A stretch of 49,994 nt of DNA from positions 86,064 through 136,057 of the forward strand of contig CAMOKF010000001.1 of NCBI GenBank assembly GCA_946617625.1. The letters are read 5' to 3'. The position numbers and the translations under genes were made by a program. Of this stretch, positions 1-10,152 are shown in pieces; within the stretch, counting starts at the first letter, position 1, and each line of letters opens with the position of its first letter. The notes under the pieces were generated by a model. That model made no database searches. It saw only the letters and a list, made by a program, of their open reading frames with translations, and had not been told where the DNA came from. Source of the stretch: an uncultured Bacillota bacterium. Its GTDB lineage: Bacteria > Bacillota_I > Bacilli_A > RF39 > UBA660.

Positions 1-3000
1 CTGTAGTAGATGAAGGTTCGTGTATAATGGGTTTAATCAACATCTCTTTTTCAGAATTTACATAACTATAATTATCTAAATTAACCTCGGACTCATTATT
101 CCAGTAATAATTTTTAGTTGTAGGTAGTCTTAACACACTACAATTATGTTCTTGATAAGTTTCTGGTAATATATAAAGACTTCTTAAAAGTTGATTTATT
201 GTTACTTCAGTGTCTTCCAAAAGTACTATTTCTACGTAACAACAGTTTTCACCAAATACAATCCAGGACATACGATAAATAACATCATCTCGTAAGTAAT
301 CCATATTAACAAGTGTTTTATTACCTTCATTATCATAAGCATAAATCTTTATATTTCCTGAATAGACTGTGATTAGTGAACGGAAATCTGCAAGTATGAA
401 TATACTTTCAATTACATCTCCAACTTCATTTGGAAGTCTACTAATTTTCATTAGTCCATTTTTAATATAATAATTTATCTTATAATTTATTACACCTAAA
501 ATACTAAATAAATCATCGTAAAAACTTAATGGCAAAATCTCATACTGTTCTCTTTTAGAAGGATATTCTATTTTATATACAGATTGTTTTCCATTCTGAA
601 CAGAGAAATCATCTACACCATAAGAATCAAAATAATAATCATATTTAATATAATTCTCTCCTGAAATAAACTCTGGATTATCTTCATATTTATCATCCAT
701 ATTACTATTAGCGTAGAATTTATTACATTGTTCAGAAATATATTTCTGTTCTATTCTATTTAGATTTAAATCTATATAATTTTTATATGGAATTTCAAAA
801 GATTTTCCAAGAGCATTTATGTGTAATCTCTTATACCACTCAAAGTATATATTATAATAAATATCAATATTTGTAGCAGGTATTAAGCTTGTATTTAATT
901 TATAATTTAATTGTTTTCTTTCTGAATCATAGTTATAAATGAATGTTGAATCAGATTCATCAAATCTTTTAACATCAAGTGAGTCTAAAACATAATCATT
1001 GTATAATATATAAGAACAATTAACAACATAACTACTATGTATTTTTACATCATAAACATCTCCATATTGAGTTAATTTAATTCTAGTTTTTCCAACCCCA
1101 CTAATAGTTATAGTTTCATCGTTTAACAAATTATCATACGCATCATATAAATCTACTAATAAACTACTATCAGAATTATTATAAATTAATATATTCTGAT
1201 AACTATTTCTTGTCTTTATAGTTCCAGATTGATTAGCTGGTAATCTAAAACTATTCCAAATAGGATTATCATATCCTTGATATTTATGAACTAATCTAGG
1301 ACTACGATGATACATATATGTATAATCTGGATTATATGGGTCAGATTGTCCAGATGGTCTAGAATGTGTATATATACCAGGTCTAATAGTTTGAATATAG
1401 GTATTTATATCATCATCATAAGGTGAATTGATAACCATAGATGTATTAGAATCATTAAATACATTTAAAATATTATTATAGTCATTAATATCATCTATAG
1501 TTAATTTAGGATATTTAATAGACATATCTTCTAATGAAGATATAAATCTAAAACTATTAAAATTAGGTAGACCTGTTCTTAACTCAGTAGTAAGAGTTAA
1601 ATATTCATAACCTTTAGTAATTTCAGCCTTATAATCTTTAATATTTTTATGTATTACTACTATTGAATAAGAAGTATTTCTAGTTAAATTTAAATACAAC
1701 TCTTCATTCTCATTTGTATTATGAGGAATGCCTCGATAAATACCTTGCCAAGCATTTCTCCATACAACAATGCCCGCCTGTGTATTATCTGTTTTTTCCA
1801 CATATCCAAAATGCTTTACTCCCTTGTTAAAGGTAATAGCTCTAGTAGAATCACTATTATTAGGTCCAATATCGTATACATTTAATTTATAAGCATAATT
1901 AGAATTATTTTCGTAATATACTTGAATCTTATCATCTAGATTTGAAGATATTACAGAAAGTCTTTTTTGTTTAACTACCATAATATATCCATTATTACCC
2001 GAATAAGCTAACATTGGATGATGTGATGTATTATTAAATAAATTTGAACTATTTGTAGGTCTATTATTAGTAACAGCACTATTTGAAACTTCTATATTAT
2101 TTGCGGCATAGAATATATTTAAATTAGCTTCCATTTTTGAAGCCGTTTTGAAAAATTCAACACTATCAGCGTTACATACTACATACCAAGTATTAGGTTG
2201 AACATAATATATTTGTTCTAAGCAATTAGTATAAGCATTCTCTACCCATAAAGCTTCTTGTATCAAATTAAACTTATATCTTGTAATATTGGAATTAGGT
2301 ACAGATAATCCTAAAGTACTAGTCCAAGTATCATCATAATAGTATTGACGATTATTATATGTAGCAATTCTATTAGGATTTGTACCTCTACCTATTTTAG
2401 ATTTAAATATACCTGTATCAGATATATAATTAAGATTCATTTCATAATGTGATGTAGAACCTTTGTTTATACATCTTCTTTGTGTAGCGTCATATTCATA
2501 TTTATCATTTAAATTTACTGGTAAGAATTTAATATTATAATCAATATTTGAAATATAACTATTTAAAATATTTTGTGGAATGTCCCAAGTATATTTATAA
2601 AGACCATTTCCAACTAATTCTCTTTTAAAATCATTATCATTCACTGATTTAGATATTCCAGGTTCTTCAGATAGATAGAAATAATCTTCTATCATAGTAG
2701 CAGCCTCATTTAATGAAAAGTTAATAGTCATATAATAAGGGTCACCCATTATTCTATTATTTCCGTCTTTTAATGAATTATGAGCAGGTGAATCTATATA
2801 AGTTAATGATACTACAGGGTCAGTATTTTTATATATTATTTGATTCCACAATCCAGGATTTACTGACTCATCAGTTTTACCATCTTTAGTATAAAATTGT
2901 ATGCTTACTTCAAAATTACCAATCTCAGAATGTGAAACATTATCTAATATTACATCAATATCTGGAAAATAATATGTAGTATCTGCTTTTACTCTATAGA

Positions 3001-6000
3001 CTCTATTAAAGTTTTTAATAGAACTTATTCCTGTAAATTTTTGATTATAGAATGGAGTTCCTGAACCACCCATTCCTATCAAATCATTACATTCAAATTT
3101 CTTATCTAGACTCGTAGAAATTAAATTTTTAGGAATAATTTTAAAATCACTAGGAACTATATCATTTTGTCCCACTGCTAATGTAAATGATACTTGACCA
3201 CTTTCAATATCAGATTTATTAAATAATATAGAATTACAATTTGTATCTGACCATACTAAAACATTGTTCATAGAAGTATCATCTAATGAATCTAATTCCA
3301 TTAATAAAACGGTTATTGTATTTTCTTCTGTATCTCCAGAAATTGGAGTTAGAGGAATATCTACAACATCACCATATACACAATCAATTTTTTCAATATC
3401 AGAATCACTTATGTATCCAGGTAAAGAATTAGATACATCACTTCTGTTGTAATAGAAATAGAAACGATTTTCTGTACCATCAGTTTCGTCAGCGTGTGAT
3501 TGACCTCGATTCATATTTTTTATCTTATCTGCTTGAAGTGTATATTTATAAAGTGTAATAGGTGTTTTATTATAATTAGTATTTAATACTTTAACGTCAT
3601 AATTACATACACATCCTGTAAAAATATAATCATCATAATTACCACTATTATTTTTAACTGGTGTAGACCAAGTTTTATAGTAATTTCTTGAATTGTAAAT
3701 ATCCATATTATTGATTGGAACTAACTTAAAATTATTTTCAGTCAATAAACAATCTGTTTTATTAAAGATATATAACTCATTACTTGTAGTATTTAAAATT
3801 TTACTTCCAATGTCATCATCTAGATTATTATAATCTATGTCGCAAATTTTACTTGTTTTAGATAAATCTTCGTAGACTTCCACATTAGCTTGAGTTATAT
3901 TATAGTCATTAGTTGTAATTGAAATATCACAATTTACTTTAACTACACCCATATCAACATTATCTGTATTATAATTTGTATTAAAAGAAATATCTGATAA
4001 CTCCAATTTAATATATCTACAAGTAACATCATCAAAAGATAGTTCAGTAGAATGCATATTAGAAGTAGTAATAGTTGCAGTACTAACTTGAGTCCAAGTT
4101 TCACCATCTATAGATGTTTCTAAAACAAATGTTACACTATTAAAAAATTGTGTAACTTGGCTAGGTGGATAAATATCAATCATATTTGTAGATTTTAATA
4201 TAAATGATAAATCACCAAAATGTTCAACATCTGTTTCTTGTTGTAAATCAAATAACAAATAATAATTATCTGTATATTGATTGTTATTATAATTTAATAT
4301 TCCAAATAATATATCTAATTTTCTAGAATTATCAGAATTTACTAAATTGCTAAAAGCAGAAGTATCAACTAAACCTAAAGGTTTATTATTAAAAGCCTCA
4401 TCATATGGAGTACTTTCTGTTTTAAATGCCGTAGGTTTTTGATTATCATTTCTAAACCAAGCCTTCAATGTTATCGTTTGATTATCAGATGTTTTTCCTG
4501 TAACTTCTAAATAACCAAGATAAGATTCCATACTTGAAAGATTGATTTGAATTTGAGTATTGCTAATTTTTATACAGTTAATATCTTTAGTTGTTATTTG
4601 CATATTAGATAAAGGTCCAACTGAATCTTTAGTACCCCAAAGTAAAACACCGGGTCCATATATGTATGAATCTTTTATCCAATTAGTATCCTCACTAAAA
4701 TAAAAATATCCAAGAGGAGGTTGTCCTGGTAAACTAGTGTGTCTAATAACTTGTGACCATTTAGGACTATTTGAACTATCAGTTACTAATGTATTGAAGG
4801 CAATCTCATCTATGAAATGATTAGGCACATATGAGGCTAAAACTGAATTAATATTTTTAATATTAACACAATTTAGTTTAGCATATGTGTTAAAATCTAC
4901 TATCATATTTTCACTAGATTCAAATATAGATTCACATAGATTATTATCTTCATCATAAAATACACATTCAGGAGTGTCTGCGGTTATTAATAATTGTTCA
5001 TAAATTCTTAATTTAGTTGTAAATATTTTAGCTGATTCTGTTGTATAATTATTAATTGAGTTTGAATATCCATAAGCACTATTTCCATAGCAGTGATTAT
5101 AAAAAGCTTCAATTTTCACATCAGCAAATGTATTCTCTTTAAAAATTCCAGGAAGCATTGAACTAAATGCTGGTAAATCAAAAATAGTTTCTTCTGTAGC
5201 CTTTTCAGCATCACTTACAGAGATATTTGTACTTCCTTTAAATATCTTATTACTTACATTATATATAACTACTGTATCTGATGTATCTCCATTCAAACGA
5301 TATGTAAATTTAAGTTGTATTATATATTTATCTCCATCATTTAATGAAGAAATCCATCTACCAATATTTCTCTTAAATTTAAAGCTTAATACATTATTAT
5401 ATCCTATACACTCTTTATTATCTTTTTTAGTTAAATCTTTATATTCATTATTTACTTTATTATAAAACTCTATCTTTCCTCCAACAGAAGGACTTATATA
5501 ATGATAAAGTTTCTGCTCTCTACTATCTTTAATATTTAAATAACCTCTAGGACGTAAATCATCATCTGGCCAGTATTTAACATAATAAGGATAATAATAT
5601 GTTTCACCTATTCTACTATTAGAAGCAAACTCTGATACTTCATAACCAACTCCTGAAGTAATTAACAAATCACGATTCTTGAAATCATTTAAGTTTATAC
5701 TTCCTGGCAAGTTTCCAGTATACACAGAATATGGAGAAGTAAATCTATAATCAGAAGAATACTGTCTATATTCAGAATCTTCTAGTAACTTCATATCATC
5801 TGCGGCTAAAACTTTAAATTTATATTTATTTAAAACTTTTCTATTAAAACTTGAACCTGTAGCAGGACCTGGATAATATCCACTATAATCTGTTCCATCA
5901 TAATGAGTATAATCAATTAATAGTCTATTTGTCTCTGAACTATCATTAAAAGCAATTCTTCCTGATAGTGGATTCTTGTTTGTATTCCAAATAAAACTAC

Positions 6001-6937
6001 CTTTATAGTAGTTATTATTATAATCATAAATAGTTTCTCCACTAAAATTTTTACCAAAAATATTTTTTACATATTTAAGTGATTCATTATTTATAATATC
6101 TGGTGACAAATAAACTCTAAAAATAGTATCTCTTAATAAATGATTATCTTCTGAATAAGCATTACTTTTATAATCTGTGCTATATACTTCATTAGATTCA
6201 TCATTGTATTCACCAGTAGATTTATTAAACTTATAAATACCAAATTTCATTCTAAAATCTATGAAATCTTTTTGTTTATAAGCTATGTCTGTACCTTTTT
6301 TATACACCCACATACCAGAGCTAGTGTCATAATAACCAGAATCATAATCTGCATTTTCTGCTCTAGTTATCCAATTCATAGCATTGCCACTTAATCTGTA
6401 TTTAGTATGGTCTTTACTAGCACTTTTAGTTAGTATTCTTTTTACTAATTTGAAATCATCGGGTTCACTCTTATTAGGAATTTCCTGTGAACCAAACTCG
6501 GGAGTAAAATGCAAAGTTCCTGGATAATCTATTACAGATAAATCGTGAGAATATGCTGTACCTTTATCAATGAATTTTTTTCTTCTTCCTTTTTCAAATT
6601 TAGAAGAAGTATCACCATCTACTTTAACCCATCTAGCAAAATCTTGTCTATCTTCTCCATAGAAAAACTTTTCTATAGGAAGAATATTTTGACTAGCATC
6701 TACTAAAGTCATCCAATTAGATTTTTGTCCGTTCTTTATAAATTGTATTTTGGGTATAATTTTAAATTTTGGATAACTTCTAAATACATCGAAATCAATA
6801 TAAAATTGTATATTACTTATATTAATTTCACTTTTAGGTGATAACACAACTAAATCATCTAATACGCCATTTATATTAATTGGCTTTTCATTAATATATA
6901 TTTTACCATCTGTCCAAATTTTATATTTTTGAGCCAT
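1..6937 (-). CDS. Giant tail fibre / baseplate-associated protein, 3' end outside window
   Basis: I read this frame codon by codon from the ATG at 6937 to the window edge and found no in-frame TAA, TAG or TGA. The gene therefore has at least 2312 codons and continues to the left. The product is rich in Asn, Tyr, Asp and Ser and looks like a beta-rich, extracellular structural protein. Around residues 890-985 there is a stretch resembling an F5/8 type C (discoidin, galactose-binding) domain, with VLETSIDGETWTQV followed by CRYIKLELSD, which suggests carbohydrate binding. It is the last gene of the baseplate cluster, directly after the fibre/adaptor genes, so host-receptor recognition or a baseplate-attached fibre is the likely role. 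No trimeric coiled coil, collagen repeat or catalytic motif was recognised. The ORF call is certain; the function is inferred from position, size and the one domain. Confidence 0.8.
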   Translation of the reverse strand, partial: MAQKYKIWTDGKIYINEKPININGVLDDLVVLSPKSEINISNIQFYIDFDVFRSYPKFKIIPKIQFIKNGQKSNWMTLVDASQNILPIEKFFYGEDRQDFARWVKVDGDTSSKFEKGRRKKFIDKGTAYSHDLSVIDYPGTLHFTPEFGSQEIPNKSEPDDFKLVKRILTKSASKDHTKYRLSGNAMNWITRAENADYDSGYYDTSSGMWVYKKGTDIAYKQKDFIDFRMKFGIYKFNKSTGEYNDESNEVYSTDYKSNAYSEDNHLLRDTIFRVYLSPDIINNESLKYVKNIFGKNFSGETIYDYNNNYYKGSFIWNTNKNPLSGRIAFNDSSETNRLLIDYTHYDGTDYSGYYPGPATGSSFNRKVLNKYKFKVLAADDMKLLEDSEYRQYSSDYRFTSPYSVYTGNLPGSINLNDFKNRDLLITSGVGYEVSEFASNSRIGETYYYPYYVKYWPDDDLRPRGYLNIKDSREQKLYHYISPSVGGKIEFYNKVNNEYKDLTKKDNKECIGYNNVLSFKFKRNIGRWISSLNDGDKYIIQLKFTYRLNGDTSDTVVIYNVSNKIFKGSTNISVSDAEKATEETIFDLPAFSSMLPGIFKENTFADVKIEAFYNHCYGNSAYGYSNSINNYTTESAKIFTTKLRIYEQLLITADTPECVFYDEDNNLCESIFESSENMIVDFNTYAKLNCVNIKNINSVLASYVPNHFIDEIAFNTLVTDSSNSPKWSQVIRHTSLPGQPPLGYFYFSEDTNWIKDSYIYGPGVLLWGTKDSVGPLSNMQITTKDINCIKISNTQIQINLSSMESYLGYLEVTGKTSDNQTITLKAWFRNDNQKPTAFKTESTPYDEAFNNKPLGLVDTSAFSNLVNSDNSRKLDILFGILNYNNNQYTDNYYLLFDLQQETDVEHFGDLSFILKSTNMIDIYPPSQVTQFFNSVTFVLETSIDGETWTQVSTATITTSNMHSTELSFDDVTCRYIKLELSDISFNTNYNTDNVDMGVVKVNCDISITTNDYNITQANVEVYEDLSKTSKICDIDYNNLDDDIGSKILNTTSNELYIFNKTDCLLTENNFKLVPINNMDIYNSRNYYKTWSTPVKNNSGNYDDYIFTGCVCNYDVKVLNTNYNKTPITLYKYTLQADKIKNMNRGQSHADETDGTENRFYFYYNRSDVSNSLPGYISDSDIEKIDCVYGDVVDIPLTPISGDTEENTITVLLMELDSLDDTSMNNVLVWSDTNCNSILFNKSDIESGQVSFTLAVGQNDIVPSDFKIIPKNLISTSLDKKFECNDLIGMGGSGTPFYNQKFTGISSIKNFNRVYRVKADTTYYFPDIDVILDNVSHSEIGNFEVSIQFYTKDGKTDESVNPGLWNQIIYKNTDPVVSLTYIDSPAHNSLKDGNNRIMGDPYYMTINFSLNEAATMIEDYFYLSEEPGISKSVNDNDFKRELVGNGLYKYTWDIPQNILNSYISNIDYNIKFLPVNLNDKYEYDATQRRCINKGSTSHYEMNLNYISDTGIFKSKIGRGTNPNRIATYNNRQYYYDDTWTSTLGLSVPNSNITRYKFNLIQEALWVENAYTNCLEQIYYVQPNTWYVVCNADSVEFFKTASKMEANLNIFYAANNIEVSNSAVTNNRPTNSSNLFNNTSHHPMLAYSGNNGYIMVVKQKRLSVISSNLDDKIQVYYENNSNYAYKLNVYDIGPNNSDSTRAITFNKGVKHFGYVEKTDNTQAGIVVWRNAWQGIYRGIPHNTNENEELYLNLTRNTSYSIVVIHKNIKDYKAEITKGYEYLTLTTELRTGLPNFNSFRFISSLEDMSIKYPKLTIDDINDYNNILNVFNDSNTSMVINSPYDDDINTYIQTIRPGIYTHSRPSGQSDPYNPDYTYMYHRSPRLVHKYQGYDNPIWNSFRLPANQSGTIKTRNSYQNILIYNNSDSSLLVDLYDAYDNLLNDETITISGVGKTRIKLTQYGDVYDVKIHSSYVVNCSYILYNDYVLDSLDVKRFDESDSTFIYNYDSERKQLNYKLNTSLIPATNIDIYYNIYFEWYKRLHINALGKSFEIPYKNYIDLNLNRIEQKYISEQCNKFYANSNMDDKYEDNPEFISGENYIKYDYYFDSYGVDDFSVQNGKQSVYKIEYPSKREQYEILPLSFYDDLFSILGVINYKINYYIKNGLMKISRLPNEVGDVIESIFILADFRSLITVYSGNIKIYAYDNEGNKTLVNMDYLRDDVIYRMSWIVFGENCCYVEIVLLEDTEVTINQLLRSLYILPETYQEHNCSVLRLPTTKNYYWNNESEVNLDNYSYVNSEKEMLIKPIIHEPSSTT

Positions 6938-6962
6938 AATCAAAAACCTTTCTTAATTTATT

Positions 6963-8345
6963 TTAACCTAACATAATTTGAATTAATACTTTTCCATCTT
7001 CTGTTTTTGATAAACACTTACCAATAATTCTTCCTGTTTTATCGTCATCAAGTACTCCATTAACTTTTATAACAACATTTTTATATGTCGCAACTTTACC
7101 CTCATTAGTAGACATTACTAAATCTCCAGGTTCACAAGTTTTATCATCTGTATTAGCATATACTCTACCAATTAAACCAACTGGAATATATTTCTTTAAA
7201 TTCTCTTCTAATGTTTTATCTTTATCTCCGCCAATTAAATGTCCATAAGAATCTGAACAAATACCTACTACTAATTTAGATTGAGTATTTATGCATTTTC
7301 TATATTTACCAGTGTCTGGATTAAGCTCTATCACATCACCAGGGTTTATTTTTTCCTCTATATCGTCTTTTTCGTATAATTCTGCATAGTCATTATATAC
7401 AGCATTAAAAACTCTCTCTGCAGTCAAATCTCCTATAATGTCAAGTAATCTACTCTCTGTTTTAGAAACATCTATGATTAGTTTATCATTATTATTATAT
7501 ACTATACTTCTTCTATTATAAGACTCTTCTTGTGATGTATTTTGAAAGTATAATTTTCCACATTTAGTATCATCGATATATTTATGAACATATACATTAT
7601 CTATATCTTTTAAGTATTCTGCTAATGTATGTGGATATATAGTTTCATCGCTATTAACCTTCAATGGGATTAATGATGAAAAATCGTGTTCTCCATCTAA
7701 ATTACTCAAATCAGGTAAAGCAACATCCTCAGCATTTATTTTAGAATATTCCCATTTAGCAATATTCATTAAGCTCGAAATATATTTAGAAGTCTCTGAA
7801 TTATATTTAACTAAACCTACCATTAAAGCATAACTTGGTAACGTATTTCCAGGGTCATCTGTATATGAATAATGAGTAGGATTAAAATCATAATCAGGAT
7901 TTTCTTCATCACTATTTAAATCTATAGCGGATAGACATTCAAATCTAATACCTTGAAATTCTGTTCCTTCTACACCAGTTAAATGCTGCGATTTTTCCCA
8001 TTTAATTCTATCTGGAGTAGTATTATCAGCATAGTGAGGTATAGCAAATACAATAGCTGCACCCGAGTCTGTACTTAACGTAAATTCTAAATTTTTATAA
8101 ATCTCTACATAATATCCGTCTATTACAAAAGAACCTCGAATAGAACTATCATCTGTATCTATACCTAATTTAAATGTATCATTATTAGTACTAGAAATAA
8201 AATTAAATCCACTTAATATATAATTTCTACTCGATGAGGATTTTGCTAAAGTTTTAGCATTATATTCTGTATTAATATCACCATCATTAGGTGAATTTAC
8301 TGCAGGATATACTTTAATATAATCTGGACTTAAATAATTTGGCAT
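6963..8345 (-). CDS. Tail/baseplate structural protein with G2-like (DYAE) C-terminal region
   Basis: This 460-residue protein is not recognised in its N-terminal two thirds. The C-terminal third (about residues 308-460) contains NAVYNDYAELYE, then a conserved-looking run with PGDVIEL, VVGICSDSYG, YIPVGLIGRV and PGDLVMS. This resembles the C-terminal region of phage fibre proteins often annotated as the peptidase G2 / intramolecular chaperone domain, which folds and then releases itself. The similarity is by eye only and no catalytic residue is confirmed. It lies between the giant fibre gene and the fibre-adaptor gene, in keeping with a tail fibre or receptor-binding subunit. It starts with MPNYLSPDYIK after an AAGGAG ribosome binding site. 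Confidence 0.75.
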   Translation of the reverse strand: MPNYLSPDYIKVYPAVNSPNDGDINTEYNAKTLAKSSSSRNYILSGFNFISSTNNDTFKLGIDTDDSSIRGSFVIDGYYVEIYKNLEFTLSTDSGAAIVFAIPHYADNTTPDRIKWEKSQHLTGVEGTEFQGIRFECLSAIDLNSDEENPDYDFNPTHYSYTDDPGNTLPSYALMVGLVKYNSETSKYISSLMNIAKWEYSKINAEDVALPDLSNLDGEHDFSSLIPLKVNSDETIYPHTLAEYLKDIDNVYVHKYIDDTKCGKLYFQNTSQEESYNRRSIVYNNNDKLIIDVSKTESRLLDIIGDLTAERVFNAVYNDYAELYEKDDIEEKINPGDVIELNPDTGKYRKCINTQSKLVVGICSDSYGHLIGGDKDKTLEENLKKYIPVGLIGRVYANTDDKTCEPGDLVMSTNEGKVATYKNVVIKVNGVLDDDKTGRIIGKCLSKTEDGKVLIQIMLG

Positions 8346-8367
8346 ATCTTTTTCTCCTTTTTATTTA

Positions 8368-9438
8368 TTAGTATTCTGATATTATTGTAACATCATTTAT
8401 TTTTAATTCACCAGTTTCGTTATCTATATCTATTGTGAACGTATGCGGTGTTCCAATTGGAGCTCCTGTGTAATCGTGTTTAGTATAAATTATTTCATTA
8501 TTAGTAATTCCTTCGGAGTTTCGTGTTCCATCTATGTAGAGTGAATAAGAAACAACATCTTCTTCCGCATATTCTTCAATGAGTTTATACTTAAATGAGT
8601 ATGTTTCTCCAGAACTTTCCTCTTCAGATATATAAAATTTAACTCCATCATACCCACTAACATTTACAACAGTACCTTTTATTAAATGACTCGTTATCTC
8701 TATAGGGTCTTGTTCATCACCACTAACCACTGGATAAATTTTAAAATGTGAATCTGTTGGCACATCTATATTTGTTAAATATAAATATGAATAATCAGTA
8801 GTATCTACAAGATTACTTTTTGTTTCAACTTCTAATGATACTTCTGTTGTTTCAGTTTCATTTCTATCTATAAGTTTTATATAATCCATTTTATAATCAT
8901 CTTCTCCTGAAGGAGAGATAACTGAAATCTCCCAAGTAACTTCTAATACTGTAGTATCTAACTTTTTAAAAGATTTATCCATTACAACTCTTGCCCAGCA
9001 AGACTGAGATGTTTCTGTACTAAATAACCCTAACTCTGTAAATGTCTGATTATCATACATATCATCTGAAATATATGTTTTAGTTATCAACTTCATATAT
9101 GGATTATTTTTATTATTAACCACTTCAGAATCATTTATTCTAATTCTACAAGGATTTCCATCGACTAAATATTCCTCATCTAAAGAAGTATCATTTACTC
9201 TAACTATACTGGAACCTTTACCTAAAGCAATAAATCTAGGAATAAATTTATTCACAGAATTAATGTAATCATTTATAGACGGGTTAAATTCTCCATTTAA
9301 AAATTTAATAATTCCATATAACGCATTACGAGTAGCACGATTACTACCTTTAACTTCGTTATACACTTTGTGTGTTATCTTATCAATTTCTTTAACACTA
9401 ACATTGACTGTATAACTCACTTGACTTTTTTTAAGCAT
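8368..9438 (-). CDS. Tail fibre adaptor / baseplate protein (P2 gpH N-terminus-like)
   Basis: The 356-residue product has the pattern of proteins that join fibres to baseplates. Around residues 130-175 it reads FTELGLFS, then a cysteine/alanine segment CWARVVMD, then VLEVTWEISV. This order (a GLF motif followed by a V-W-I strand) is shared by many phage fibre-connecting proteins. The C-terminal half is beta-rich and acidic and was not recognised. It follows the gpI/gp7-like wedge gene and precedes two fibre-like genes, which supports an adaptor role. The exact family is uncertain. Confidence 0.7.
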   Translation of the reverse strand: MLKKSQVSYTVNVSVKEIDKITHKVYNEVKGSNRATRNALYGIIKFLNGEFNPSINDYINSVNKFIPRFIALGKGSSIVRVNDTSLDEEYLVDGNPCRIRINDSEVVNNKNNPYMKLITKTYISDDMYDNQTFTELGLFSTETSQSCWARVVMDKSFKKLDTTVLEVTWEISVISPSGEDDYKMDYIKLIDRNETETTEVSLEVETKSNLVDTTDYSYLYLTNIDVPTDSHFKIYPVVSGDEQDPIEITSHLIKGTVVNVSGYDGVKFYISEEESSGETYSFKYKLIEEYAEEDVVSYSLYIDGTRNSEGITNNEIIYTKHDYTGAPIGTPHTFTIDIDNETGELKINDVTIISEY

Positions 9439-9461
9439 TATATAATTCCTCTCTTTTAATA

Positions 9462-10142
9462 TTATTTATGTTTAATTGTATAATCATCATCAGTAGTATT
9501 TTCTGGTGTATTATCTTCAAAATATACAATATTACCCTTACTAACTTTTGAATCATCAATAGTATGTCTTTCTGAAGTATATTCAGGAGTATCGACAGAT
9601 ACGAATGTATGAGTTTGTAACTTACTAACATTATTAAGAACTGTAGATGGTAAGATTCTAATCTTAACTCCAGCAGGTCTTACTCTATCTAATAAGTATG
9701 TTAGTTTAGTTAAGTATTCTGTATTATGAACATATACATTTATGACCTTATGTTTTTCATTAAATGTTTCTATTTCTACAATATCAATACTACTATACTT
9801 ATTTAAGTCTAAAGTTGTTTGATGTCTTGATGAAATAGTAGCTAAAGAAACCGCTAACATTATACCAGTTCTACTACCTTTATTTTTAAGTAACTTAGTA
9901 AAGTATTTTATGATTGTTCTATTAACATCATAATCTTCTAAGTAGTCATAATCATACCCAACATAATTAGTCAGTAATTGTAAAAATTCATTAGGACAGG
10001 TATCTGGATTTAGTAAATCTTCCATATGACCTGTCTTTGTATATATATTATTTACTACTAAGTCTATAAGATTTAAAAGTACTTGATAATCTCTTGACTC
10101 ATCGTGATAGGTGTCTGGTACATAAGCCTTTGATTTAATCAT
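9462..10142 (-). CDS. Baseplate wedge protein, P2 gpI / gp7-like
   Basis: This 226-residue protein directly follows the gp6-like wedge gene, the usual place for the gpI-like wedge partner. The N-terminal half resembles the phage tail protein I family: a helix ending in LLNPDTCPNEFLQLLTNYVG, then NRTIIKYFTKLLKNKGSRTG, a pattern in which a short bundle of helices leads into a GSR/KGT-type turn. The middle has a KVINVYVHNTEYLTKLTYLL segment before VRPAGVKIRI, also typical of the family. In contractile tails this protein packs with gp6 to build the baseplate wedge. The assignment is by motif order and synteny. Confidence 0.72.
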   Translation of the reverse strand: MIKSKAYVPDTYHDESRDYQVLLNLIDLVVNNIYTKTGHMEDLLNPDTCPNEFLQLLTNYVGYDYDYLEDYDVNRTIIKYFTKLLKNKGSRTGIMLAVSLATISSRHQTTLDLNKYSSIDIVEIETFNEKHKVINVYVHNTEYLTKLTYLLDRVRPAGVKIRILPSTVLNNVSKLQTHTFVSVDTPEYTSERHTIDDSKVSKGNIVYFEDNTPENTTDDDYTIKHK

Positions 10143-10152
10143 TTATTTACTC

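Noticed and set aside
1-6937. Non-coding or stop-recoded region, because no complete ORF is visible
   Set aside because: Reading each codon shows no in-frame stop; the gene simply runs off the window edge.
9431-9631. Minus-strand 66-codon frame overlapping the gpI-like gene
   Set aside because: Out of frame with the well-supported gene; Ile/Leu-rich by A+T content only.
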